From: Lysobacterales bacterium
GTDB lineage: Bacteria > Pseudomonadota > Gammaproteobacteria > Xanthomonadales > SZUA-36
DNA: 7,019 nucleotides
Direction: 5' to 3'
Assembly: GCA_009692275.1 (NCBI GenBank)
Contig: SHZL01000148.1
Coordinates: 1 to 7,019, forward strand
Within the stretch, counting starts at the first letter, position 1, and every line of letters begins with the position of its first letter. The position numbers and the translations under genes were made by a program. The notes beneath the pieces are model-generated. The model had not been told where the DNA came from. It worked only from the letters and a program-made list of their open reading frames with translations, and searched no databases. Positions 1 to 5,733 of this stretch are shown one piece after another.

Positions 1-210
1 GATGGCGGGCCGGTGGGCGTGGAGAGTATCGCGGCAGCTCTGTCCGAAGAACGCGGAACGGTTGAGGATGTATTGGAGCCTTATTTGATCCAGCAAGGCT
101 ACCTGGCGCGCACGGCACGTGGCCGGATCGCCACCTCCAAGGCGTATCGTCACTTTGGCCTGAAGGAACTTCCCGACCGTGCCGGCGGTCTGTTTGACAC
201 GGAAAGCTGA
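1..210 (+). CDS. ruvB: RuvB Holliday junction branch-migration ATPase, C-terminal end (5' truncated by window)
   Basis: Frame 1 is open from the first base and encodes the last 69 residues, ending at TGA 208-210. The segment starts DGGPVGVESIAAALSEE, continues with a stretch around EPYLIQQGYLARTARGR, and ends with AYRHFGL plus a short acidic tail. This is the characteristic C-terminal winged-helix, DNA-binding domain of RuvB; the AAA+ ATPase part lies upstream of the window. RuvB is a hexameric motor that, with RuvA, drives branch migration of Holliday junctions in recombination repair. A GTG at 13 is internal and is not a start. ruvB before ybgC and tolQ is a common gammaproteobacterial order. 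The call rests on recognised family sequence; nothing looks broken. Confidence 0.95.
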   Translation, partial: DGGPVGVESIAAALSEERGTVEDVLEPYLIQQGYLARTARGRIATSKAYRHFGLKELPDRAGGLFDTES

Positions 211-269
211 CCCGGAAAACTGAATATGCAAACGGTCTGAACCCCGCGGAAGAATTGGGCATTACAGTT

Positions 270-695
270 ATGACCGAACAAAAAATGCAGCCCCATACCT
301 GGCAGTTCAGGGTTTATTTCGAGGATACGGATGCAGGCGGCGTGGTGTACCACGCGCGCTATCTGAATTTTTTTGAACGGGCCCGTACCGAATTGCTGCG
401 AGCCCATGGAATTCAGAGCGAAACCCTGCGCAAAGAACACAACCTGATCTGGGTTGTGCTGGACATTCATGTACAGTTCCGGCAGGCAGCAAGGCTGGAC
501 GATGAATTACTGGTCAGCGCCGAGCTGACCTGGAAAAAAGGAGTGCGCCAGGGCTTCCAGCAGCGCATGACCCGCAAGTCTGACGGGGTGCTGGTGGCCA
601 CGGCCGAATTGAGTGCAGTCCTGCTGCACGCGGATAGTCTGAAACCAGCGCGAATGCCAGCCTGGATGGAAACGGAGTTTACCCATGTCGACTGA
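270..695 (+). CDS. ybgC: Tol-Pal-associated acyl-CoA thioesterase YbgC (hotdog fold)
   Basis: This encodes 141 residues from ATG 270, close to the usual length of about 134. Near the N terminus it has the 4HBT-family motif FEDTDAGGVVYHARYL (residues 17-32). By family knowledge the second Asp of that motif (D21) is the catalytic acid of this hotdog fold. YbgC hydrolyses acyl-CoA thioesters in the cytoplasm and has been linked to phospholipid metabolism at the inner membrane; its exact role beside Tol-Pal is unsettled. The start is uncertain. The frame also opens at TTG 255, but the only purine-rich site (GGAAGA, 248-253) is 1 base from TTG and 16 bases from ATG 270, so neither start has a well-placed ribosome binding site; ATG 285 is a third option. 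The 3' end overlaps tolQ by 11 bases. Confidence 0.93.
   Translation: MTEQKMQPHTWQFRVYFEDTDAGGVVYHARYLNFFERARTELLRAHGIQSETLRKEHNLIWVVLDIHVQFRQAARLDDELLVSAELTWKKGVRQGFQQRMTRKSDGVLVATAELSAVLLHADSLKPARMPAWMETEFTHVD
674..677 (+). promoter_or_regulatory. Ribosome binding site for tolQ inside ybgC
   Basis: GGAG lies 7 bases before ATG 685. It is within the last codons of ybgC and supports the start that makes tolQ overlap ybgC by 11 bases, which suggests translational coupling. Confidence 0.7.
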
Positions 696-1371
696 TTTAC
701 AACTTTGGCAACTGGTCCTCGAAGCAAGTTTGATGGTGAAGGCGGTGATGGCGATCTTGCTGGCGTCGTCGATCGCTTCCTGGATGATCATATTCAACAA
801 GCGCCAGGTGCTCTCCAGGGCGGAAAAAGCCGCAAATGTTTTTGAAGAGCGGTTTTGGTCAGGCACTGACCTCACCCACCTGCATAGCGGGATCGCGTCC
901 GGCCACCGGCTAACCAGCGGCATGGAGCGCATTTTTGATGCCGGCTTTGCCGAGTTCACCCGCATGCGGCAACAAGGCCGGATGAGTCCGTCTGCCATGG
1001 TGGAAGGTTGCCAGAGGGCCATGCGCATTGCACTCACTCGGGAAACAGAGGAACTGGAAAACCACCTGAATTTCCTTGCTACCGTTGGTTCCACCAGCCC
1101 CTATGTTGGTTTGTTCGGCACCGTGTGGGGCATCATGACTTCATTTCACCAACTGGCCAACGTGAACCAGGCCACCATCGCCATGGTTGCGCCGGGTATT
1201 TCCGAAGCATTGATTGCCACCGCGATGGGTTTATTTGCCGCCATTCCTGCCGTAATTGCGTACAACCGGTATTCCAACCAGGTAGAACGGTTGGAGGTGC
1301 GTTACGACAACTTCAAGGAAGAGTTTTCCAGCATTCTGCAACGCCAGGCCCACGCTCTGAGCCAGGAGTAA
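685..1371 (+). CDS. tolQ: TolQ, proton-channel stator subunit of the Tol-Pal system
   Basis: The 228-residue protein matches the usual TolQ length (230 in E. coli) and belongs to the MotA/TolQ/ExbB family. Three hydrophobic segments are visible: about 17-37, 130-152 and 168-192, separated by a large cytoplasmic loop, as expected. The second carries VGLFGTVWGI and the third EALIATAMGLFAAIP, the hallmark family sequences. T146 and T179 correspond to the channel threonines T145 and T180 of E. coli TolQ. TolQ forms an inner-membrane ring around TolR; proton flow through it energises TolA, which supports outer-membrane constriction at division and lipid homeostasis. The start ATG 685 has GGAG 7 bases upstream and lies inside ybgC. 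The stop TAA 1369-1371 is 6 bases before tolR. No anomaly seen. Confidence 0.97.
   Translation: MSTDLQLWQLVLEASLMVKAVMAILLASSIASWMIIFNKRQVLSRAEKAANVFEERFWSGTDLTHLHSGIASGHRLTSGMERIFDAGFAEFTRMRQQGRMSPSAMVEGCQRAMRIALTRETEELENHLNFLATVGSTSPYVGLFGTVWGIMTSFHQLANVNQATIAMVAPGISEALIATAMGLFAAIPAVIAYNRYSNQVERLEVRYDNFKEEFSSILQRQAHALSQE
1364..1368 (+). promoter_or_regulatory. Ribosome binding site for tolR
   Basis: AGGAG directly precedes the tolQ stop codon and is 9 bases before ATG 1378. It fixes the tolR start. Confidence 0.75.
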
Positions 1372-1377
1372 TCGCGC

Positions 1378-1845
1378 ATGGAAAGGTCGAAAAGACGCCG
1401 CCCGATGGCGGAAATCAACGTCGTTCCCTATATCGATGTGATGCTGGTGCTGCTGGTCATTTTTATGATCACGGCGCCCTTGTTGAACCTTGGTGTCGAG
1501 GTCGAGTTACCCAAGGCGGATGCCGAGCCGCTGGACACGGAGCAGAATAATGAGCCGCTGGTGCTGACGGTAATGCAAAACGGCGATCTGTACCTCAATG
1601 CCGGTGGCGATCTGGATGGTACGACCAGCGGCATCATCGACCCTGAATCACTGGTCTCCACCGTATCTGCCATCGTCAAGCGCAATCCCGAAATACAGGT
1701 GCTGGTGGGTGGTGACGAGCGGGTAGGTTATGGCGCGGTGTACAACGCCATGGTCTTGTTGCAAAAAGCGGGCGTGCAGAAGGTCGGCCTGATGAGCGAC
1801 CCCCTGGATGTCGAAACTGGGGCGGAGCCTGGCTCCGGCGGTTGA
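1378..1845 (+). CDS. tolR: TolR, proton-channel/peptidoglycan-binding stator subunit
   Basis: This 155-residue ExbD/TolR-family protein is slightly longer than E. coli TolR (142). It has a basic cytoplasmic N terminus (RSKRRR), then AEINVVPYIDVMLVLLVIFM and a single membrane helix at about 18-38. D20 in PYIDVML is the conserved membrane Asp (D23 in E. coli) that carries the proton-motive-force-coupled step. The periplasmic domain (about 40-148) ends with the family-typical GYGAVYNAMVLLQKAGVQKVGLMSDP. The extra length sits around 74-90, a Gly/Asp-rich stretch (NAGGDLDGTTSGIIDPE), and in a short Gly-rich tail. TolR dimers sit in the TolQ ring and bind peptidoglycan when activated. The start has AGGAG 9 bases upstream. 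The stop TGA directly abuts the tolA ATG. Confidence 0.96.
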   Translation: MERSKRRRPMAEINVVPYIDVMLVLLVIFMITAPLLNLGVEVELPKADAEPLDTEQNNEPLVLTVMQNGDLYLNAGGDLDGTTSGIIDPESLVSTVSAIVKRNPEIQVLVGGDERVGYGAVYNAMVLLQKAGVQKVGLMSDPLDVETGAEPGSGG

Positions 1846-2796
1846 ATGAATGCACGCGCAGAACATGCGCCCATGCTGCGTGCATTTGCCTGGGCGATTG
1901 CAGTTCACCTCCTGGTCGTGCTCCTGATGATCCTTGGGACTTTAAACTGGAAGCCCTTTCGTCAGCCGCAAGCAACGGGTATGACCATCGAGGCTGTGAT
2001 GGTGGATACCAGCGACATTCGCGAACGTCGCGAACAGGCGCAGAAGGCGGCCGACGCCGCCCAGCAAAAGAAGCAGGCGCAGGAGCGGCGTAAGCAGGAG
2101 CTGGAGGAACAGAAGCAGCGCGAGAAGGAAGTCGAAGAACAGAAAAAAATTGAGGAGAAACAGCAAAGGGAACTCGACATCCAGCGTGAAAAAGTCCAGC
2201 AGGAACAAAAACGCATAGAGGCGGAAGCAGAGGCCAAGCGCAAGAAGGAAGCACAGGACAGGTTAAAGGCCTTGCGCGTGAAGCGCGAACAGGAACTGCA
2301 GGAACAAAAAGAAGCACAGCAACGCGAGCTGGAAAAAGCGAAGGAAAAGACGGCTGAAGCTGAGAAGCAAAGAAAGATTGAAGCAGAAAAGATGAAGCAG
2401 CTCGAGGCACGCAAGCAGGCGGAAGCTGCGGAACAAAAAGCCAAGGCGGAAGATTTAGCCAAGCAGAAGGAAAAGGAAGCGGCGGCGAAGGCCTTCAAGG
2501 CAGGGGAGGCAGCAACCCAAGAGACTGACTATATTGCGGCCATCCAGAACGTTGTGACGGAAAACTGGCTACGCCCGCCGACCGCACAGGCCGGCCTGCG
2601 TTGTACCCTGAAAATCGTGCAGATTCCCGGCGGCGAAGTCATTTCGGCGGCTATCGCCGGAACCTGCAATGCGGACGAGGCGACACGCCGTTCCGTTGTG
2701 GCCGCGGTTGAACGCATCGACGCACTGCCTTATCGTGGCTTCGAGAAAGTGTTCAAACGTGAAATTGACTTTATCTTTATCTATGACGGTGACTGA
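1846..2796 (+). CDS. tolA: TolA, inner-membrane-anchored periplasm-spanning protein
   Basis: The 316-residue product has the three TolA domains: an N-terminal membrane anchor (about 11-31), a long charged helical domain II (about 58-220), and a globular domain III (about 227-316). Domain II is an almost uninterrupted coiled coil of Glu, Gln, Lys, Arg and Ala, with more Gln/Glu/Arg than the Ala/Lys-rich E. coli version. Domain III has C253 and C274, which may pair as the domain III cysteines of E. coli do. TolA transmits TolQR motion to TolB and Pal; in other bacteria domain III is also used by colicins and filamentous phages. The anchor keeps H21, matching E. coli H22, but the position four residues before it is Ala17 where E. 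coli has Ser18. The start abuts the tolR stop and no good ribosome binding site is seen, so coupling is likely. Domain III is recognised by layout and ending more than by exact motifs. Confidence 0.94.
   Translation: MNARAEHAPMLRAFAWAIAVHLLVVLLMILGTLNWKPFRQPQATGMTIEAVMVDTSDIRERREQAQKAADAAQQKKQAQERRKQELEEQKQREKEVEEQKKIEEKQQRELDIQREKVQQEQKRIEAEAEAKRKKEAQDRLKALRVKREQELQEQKEAQQRELEKAKEKTAEAEKQRKIEAEKMKQLEARKQAEAAEQKAKAEDLAKQKEKEAAAKAFKAGEAATQETDYIAAIQNVVTENWLRPPTAQAGLRCTLKIVQIPGGEVISAAIAGTCNADEATRRSVVAAVERIDALPYRGFEKVFKREIDFIFIYDGD
2788..2792 (+). promoter_or_regulatory. Ribosome binding site deciding the tolB start
   Basis: GGTGA lies 8 bases before ATG 2801 and overlaps the end of tolA. It favours ATG 2801 over the in-frame ATG 2783 and over starts further upstream inside tolA. 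Confidence 0.6.
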
Positions 2797-2800
2797 AAAC

Positions 2801-4093
2801 ATGAAAAAAATCATTTTCCTGCTGCTGGCACTGTTGGTGCACCCCCTGGCCCAGGGGCAACTGCAGATTGAAATCATTAGCGGAAACGCCAGCGCATTGC
2901 CGATTGCCATCGTACCTTTCAGCTGGGAAGAGCCTGATCCGGCTCCGCTTACCGGCGTTGCCGAGATTGTTTCCAATGATCTGTACCGCTCCGGGCTGTT
3001 TGATCCGATGGAAAGTAAGGACATGCCGGATCGCCCTTCGGACGAAGAATCCATCCGCTTCGGCACCTGGCGTCTGTTGAAAGTGGACTATATGGTGATC
3101 GGCAAGGTCCGTACAGCGCCGGATGGCCAGGGACACGAGCTGATATACCAGCTGTTTGATGTGCACACCCAGGAAAAACTGCTATCCCAGATCACCACCG
3201 TGGGACAGGGCGATTTGCGTTTCGGCGCCCATCGGGTGGCGGATGCCATTTACAAGGCCTTAACCGGAGTGCCAGGTGCTTTTTCGACCCGTATTGCTTA
3301 TGTCACCGCCATTGGAACCGGCAAAGCCACGAAGTTTGAATTGGTGGTGGCCGACGCTGACGGGTTTAGCCCCCAGTCCGTGGTGGGTTCACCCGAGCCA
3401 CTGCTGTCCCCGGCCTGGTCGCCGGACGGGAAAAAACTGGCTTATGTTTCATTTGAAAAGGGCAATTCGGCTATCTACATGCAGGATGTTTCAACCGGGG
3501 CGAGGGAACTGGTTTCCAGTGGGCGCGGGATCAACGGTGCGCCTGCATTCTCCCCGGATGGCAAAAGCATGGCATTAACGCTGTCCAGGTCCGGCAATCC
3601 TGAAATCTACATCAAGAACCTGGCCACCGGCGCTGAAACCCAATTGACCAATCACTGGGCCATCGACACGGAAGCGGTGTGGGCGCCGGATGGAAAGCAC
3701 ATCTATTTCACCTCGGACCGGGGGGGCAAACCACAGATCTACCGGGTTCCCGTAACGGGTGGAAACCCCGAGCGGGTGACGCTTAGCGGTGACAGCAACG
3801 CACGCGCCAGTATTGCACCCGACGGGAAGCGAATAGCGGTGGCACAAGGACGCGGAAACGAGTATCGTATCGCCGTGTGGGATACTGAGTCCCAGCGGTT
3901 CACCATCCTGACGCCCGGCACACTGGACGAATCCCCCAGTTTCGCTCCGAATGGCAGCATGGTGCTTTATGCTACGCGAGAAGGTATGCGTGGCGTTCTG
4001 TCCGCTGTCTCAGCAGATGGGAACGTCAGGCAACGCTTGATTCTGAGCGACGGCGATGTACGAGAACCCGCATGGTCACCTGTGATCAGGTAA
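2801..4093 (+). CDS. tolB: TolB, periplasmic beta-propeller of the Tol-Pal system
   Basis: From ATG 2801 the product is 430 residues, the same length as E. coli TolB. The frame is open further upstream, but 2801 begins a proper Sec signal peptide (MKKIIFLLLALLVHPLAQG, probable cleavage after G19) and has GGTGA 8 bases upstream. The N-terminal domain spans about 20-155. The propeller follows with PD40/WD40-like repeats at SPAWSPDGKKLAY (203-215), APAFSPDGKSMAL (247-259), AVWAPDGKHIYF (292-303), ASIAPDGKRIAV (336-347) and SPSFAPNGSMVLY (378-390); the C-terminal REPAWSPVIR probably closes the sixth blade. TolB binds Pal through the propeller and TolA through its N-terminal end, switching Pal between peptidoglycan-bound and free states. 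It starts 4 bases after tolA. The gene is intact. Confidence 0.97.
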   Translation: MKKIIFLLLALLVHPLAQGQLQIEIISGNASALPIAIVPFSWEEPDPAPLTGVAEIVSNDLYRSGLFDPMESKDMPDRPSDEESIRFGTWRLLKVDYMVIGKVRTAPDGQGHELIYQLFDVHTQEKLLSQITTVGQGDLRFGAHRVADAIYKALTGVPGAFSTRIAYVTAIGTGKATKFELVVADADGFSPQSVVGSPEPLLSPAWSPDGKKLAYVSFEKGNSAIYMQDVSTGARELVSSGRGINGAPAFSPDGKSMALTLSRSGNPEIYIKNLATGAETQLTNHWAIDTEAVWAPDGKHIYFTSDRGGKPQIYRVPVTGGNPERVTLSGDSNARASIAPDGKRIAVAQGRGNEYRIAVWDTESQRFTILTPGTLDESPSFAPNGSMVLYATREGMRGVLSAVSADGNVRQRLILSDGDVREPAWSPVIR

Positions 4094-4095
4094 AC

Positions 4096-4138
4096 TACTG
4101 ATCGCAGTAACTATTAACAGTGCCGCAAAGCACGGCAC
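4096..4138 (+). other. Two small inverted repeats in the tolB-pal gap
   Basis: The gap 4094-4163 is the longest break inside the tol-pal part. It holds two perfect hairpins: TACTG/CAGTA (4096-4100 and 4105-4109, loop ATCG) and GTGCCG/CGGCAC (4120-4125 and 4133-4138, 7-base loop). Neither is followed by a T run, so they do not look like intrinsic terminators. They could stabilise or process the transcript ahead of pal. That role is inferred; short stems like these can arise by chance. Confidence 0.4.
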
Positions 4139-4152
4139 AAGCAACAACAATC

Positions 4153-4158
4153 AGGAGA
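4153..4158 (+). promoter_or_regulatory. Strong ribosome binding site for pal
   Basis: AGGAGA ends 5 bases before ATG 4164. It is the best Shine-Dalgarno match among the genes in this window and fits the high abundance expected of Pal. Confidence 0.8.
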
Positions 4159-4163
4159 ACAAG

Positions 4164-4691
4164 ATGAACACCGCACTGCGATTGGTAATGGCAGCCTTGA
4201 TAACGATGGCGATTGTGGCATGTCAGCCCAAGCCAAAGCCGACAGAAGAAGTGCCACCAGGGAGTGAGACCACCACCGAGGGCGCGGCAGTTGAAGGTGC
4301 GCCGGATCCGCGTGACTATACTGACGCACGGAACTTTGATAACCCGGAAAGCCTGCTGTCCAAGCGCGTCGTCTATTTTGACTTTGACAAATCCACGGTC
4401 AGGGCGGAATACCGCGGCATCGTTGCAGCGCACGCCGCCTACCTCGCCGCTCACGCCGCTGGACGCGTGACCCTTGAAGGTCACACCGACGAACGCGGCA
4501 CCCGTGAGTACAACCTGGGTCTGGGTGAACGTCGTGGTAATGCCGTGATGGGCTTGATGTCTGCCCAGGGCGCGCGCGGTGACCAGCTGGTAGTGGTCAG
4601 CTATGGTGAAGAGCGCCCCGTTTGCCGCGTCAGCGATGAATCCTGCTGGGCAGAAAATCGCCGCGTGGAGATCGTGTACACCGCACGCTAA
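4164..4691 (+). CDS. pal: Pal, peptidoglycan-associated outer-membrane lipoprotein
   Basis: This 175-residue lipoprotein precursor starts MNTALRLVMAALITMAIVAC; C20 follows an Ile-Val-Ala lipobox and is the lipidation site after signal peptidase II cleavage. A Pro/Thr/Glu-rich tether (21-65) leads to an OmpA-like domain (about 68-173). The domain has YFDFDKSTVR and the signature EGHTDERGTREYNLGLGERR, with D109 and R124 15 residues apart as the pair that binds meso-diaminopimelate of peptidoglycan, then NRRVEIVY near the end. Pal ties the outer membrane to the cell wall and is collected at the septum by TolQRAB. It carries C154 and C161, seven residues apart in the late loop, which E. coli Pal lacks. 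The start is set by AGGAGA at 4153-4158. cpoB begins 2 bases after the stop. Confidence 0.97.
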   Translation: MNTALRLVMAALITMAIVACQPKPKPTEEVPPGSETTTEGAAVEGAPDPRDYTDARNFDNPESLLSKRVVYFDFDKSTVRAEYRGIVAAHAAYLAAHAAGRVTLEGHTDERGTREYNLGLGERRGNAVMGLMSAQGARGDQLVVVSYGEERPVCRVSDESCWAENRRVEIVYTAR

Positions 4692-4693
4692 GC

Positions 4694-5599
4694 ATGATTC
4701 AGCAAGAAAAAATCGTGATGGCCAGTCTTGTGCTGGCCATCATTTTTTTTGCCGCGTCTCCTGCCGCCGGAATGGCCCAGGAGGCTGAGCAAAGCGCTGC
4801 GGCCAACCTGGTCATCCAGGTACAGGAACTGCAGGATGAACTGCGGGAATTGCGCGGGCGGATGGAAGAGCAGGAACGCGAGCTGGACAATCTCAAGAAG
4901 CGCCAGCGCGACCAGTACCTCGACCTTGACCAGCGTATTTCCGACGTGAGCGGTGTTGCGCTTGGCGGTCAAGCCCCGCCAGCAGGTGATGATTCCACCG
5001 GCGCGGCGCCCGTTCCGGAACAGGCCAAAGCGCACAGCGGAGAACGGCCCGAAGAACAATCAGAAGAGCGGCCCGAAGCCCAGTCCGCAACCCGGCCCGA
5101 GACCCAATTTGAAGATGTACCCGAAGTGCGTGCGCCCATGGAACAGGCTTCGGATACCGCCCCCCTCGACCAGCCGGGCGCGGACAGCGCGGTAGTGGCA
5201 GCACCTTCTGAAGCGGAAAAAGAGGCCTACGACAAGGCCTTCCAGGCTATGAAGGAATTACGCTACGCCGATGCGGCAGAAGATTTCCAGTCATTCCTCG
5301 ATCAATACCCCAACAGCGAGTATGCGGACAACGCAGTGCACTGGCTGGGCGAGTCCTACTACGTGACGCGCAATTACGACATCGCGCTGAGCTCGTTTCA
5401 GCGCCTGATGGACGATTACCCGGACAGCCCCAAAGTCCCCGATGCCCTGCTCAAGATCGGCTACACCCACTACGAACTCAAACAATGGGACAAGGCCCGT
5501 GCAGCCCTGCTGCAGGTGCAACAGGATTACCCGGATACCACACTGGCGCGGCTGGCTGAAAGCCGCTTGCGCAGCATGAAGATGGAAGGGCATTACTGA
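4694..5599 (+). CDS. cpoB: CpoB (YbgF), periplasmic coiled-coil/TPR cell-division coordinator
   Basis: The 301-residue precursor starts with a signal peptide (hydrophobic core about 10-24, cleavage probably near A28). It has a coiled coil at about 38-80 (IQVQELQDELRELRGRMEEQ and on), a Pro/Glu-rich linker (about 95-172), and three TPR-like helical pairs at about 177-210, 214-247 and 251-285 with the family pattern YPNSEYADNAVHWLGESYY. In E. coli CpoB binds TolA and adjusts PBP1B/LpoB peptidoglycan synthesis so that it keeps pace with outer-membrane constriction. The protein is longer than E. coli CpoB (about 263) mainly because of the linker, which contains an octapeptide triplication. No clear ribosome binding site precedes ATG 4694, so coupling to pal is likely. 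ATG 4718 is an alternative, but it would remove K6, the only Lys or Arg before the hydrophobic core. A terminator-like hairpin lies inside codons 8-19. Confidence 0.93.
   Translation: MIQQEKIVMASLVLAIIFFAASPAAGMAQEAEQSAAANLVIQVQELQDELRELRGRMEEQERELDNLKKRQRDQYLDLDQRISDVSGVALGGQAPPAGDDSTGAAPVPEQAKAHSGERPEEQSEERPEAQSATRPETQFEDVPEVRAPMEQASDTAPLDQPGADSAVVAAPSEAEKEAYDKAFQAMKELRYADAAEDFQSFLDQYPNSEYADNAVHWLGESYYVTRNYDIALSSFQRLMDDYPDSPKVPDALLKIGYTHYELKQWDKARAALLQVQQDYPDTTLARLAESRLRSMKMEGHY
4716..4750 (+). terminator. Intrinsic-terminator-like hairpin within the 5' end of cpoB
   Basis: TGATGGCCAG (4716-4725) and CTGGCCATCA (4733-4742) form a perfect 10-bp stem with a 7-base loop (TCTTGTG), followed directly by eight Ts (4743-4750). 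An A6 run (4707-4712) precedes the stem. This is the full shape of a rho-independent terminator, but it lies 25-59 bases past the pal stop and inside the cpoB signal-peptide codons. It may terminate part of the transcription leaving pal, with ribosomes translating cpoB opposing the hairpin. Function is inferred from shape only; the T run also encodes Phe-Phe of the signal peptide, so chance is possible. Confidence 0.5.
5042..5113 (+). repeat. Three imperfect tandem 24-bp repeats in the cpoB linker
   Basis: Three consecutive 24-base units (5042-5065, 5066-5089, 5090-5113) encode ERPEEQSE, ERPEAQSA and TRPETQFE, CpoB residues 117-140. Each unit shares a CGGCCCGA core. They remain in frame and lengthen the flexible linker between coiled coil and TPR domain. 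The first two units are the most alike. Confidence 0.75.
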
Positions 5600-5605
5600 C
5601 ACCGC

Positions 5606-5610
5606 AGGTG
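5606..5610 (+). promoter_or_regulatory. Ribosome binding site for the small ORF at 5617
   Basis: AGGTG, a direct match to the anti-Shine-Dalgarno complement, lies 6 bases before ATG 5617. It is the main evidence that the short ORF is translated. Confidence 0.5.
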
Positions 5611-5616
5611 TTTCAC

Positions 5617-5733
5617 ATGCAGCAAAAATTACTCCTGACCCTGTGCTGCCTGACGCTGACTGTTGCGTGTTCCACCACCAGAGGTAAGTCTGGCGCTGCA
5701 AGCCACCATCAAGGGAACGAAGTTCTGGCGTGA
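5617..5733 (+). CDS. Possible small lipoprotein, 38 residues, unrecognised
   Basis: ATG 5617 opens a 38-codon frame ending at TGA 5731-5733. It begins MQQKLLLTLCCLTLTVACST: a Lys at position 4, a hydrophobic core, and T-V-A-C18, an acceptable though not ideal lipobox. The predicted mature part is only about 21 residues. AGGTG sits 6 bases upstream of the start and the ORF begins 17 bases after cpoB. I do not recognise the family and assign no function. The second half (after about codon 22) uses fewer G/C-ending codons (8 of 16) than the alternative frame there (16 of 22), so it may be a lipoprotein interrupted by a one-base shift. If the frames were joined, the product would be about 43 residues. 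It could be a real small lipoprotein, a decayed remnant, or chance. Confidence 0.45.
   Translation: MQQKLLLTLCCLTLTVACSTTRGKSGAASHHQGNEVLA

Noticed and set aside
507..1094. Minus-strand open frame of 195 codons opposite ybgC/tolQ
   Set aside because: It lies over two well-identified genes and encodes no recognisable family.
2143..2149. A7 run in tolA as a programmed frameshift or slippage site
   Set aside because: It encodes Lys-Lys in a Lys-rich domain, the frame reads through to a normal domain III, and no stimulatory structure is apparent.
1676..2498. Long minus-strand open frames across tolR/tolA (for example 1676-2410 and 1962-2498)
   Set aside because: They mirror the purine-rich tolA coiled coil, giving Ser/Cys/Phe-rich or Pro/Arg-rich products without recognisable domains; TolA on the + strand explains the region.
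2765..2787. TTGACT (2765-2770) and TATGAC (2782-2787) as a promoter for tolB
   Set aside because: The spacing is only 11 bases, too short for a sigma-70 promoter, and no -10 match sits at 16-18 bases.
2669..2800. Upstream extension of tolB into tolA
   Set aside because: The added 44 residues match no TolB and would bury the clear signal peptide; ATG 2801 has a ribosome binding site and gives the standard length.
4426..4467. AAHAA-YL-AAHAA duplication in Pal
   Set aside because: Helices of this Ala/His composition are ordinary before the VTLEGHTDERG motif in Pal proteins.
5548..5566. GCGGCT/AGCCGC inverted repeat near the end of cpoB as a terminator
   Set aside because: No T run follows and the stem is only 6 bp inside coding sequence.
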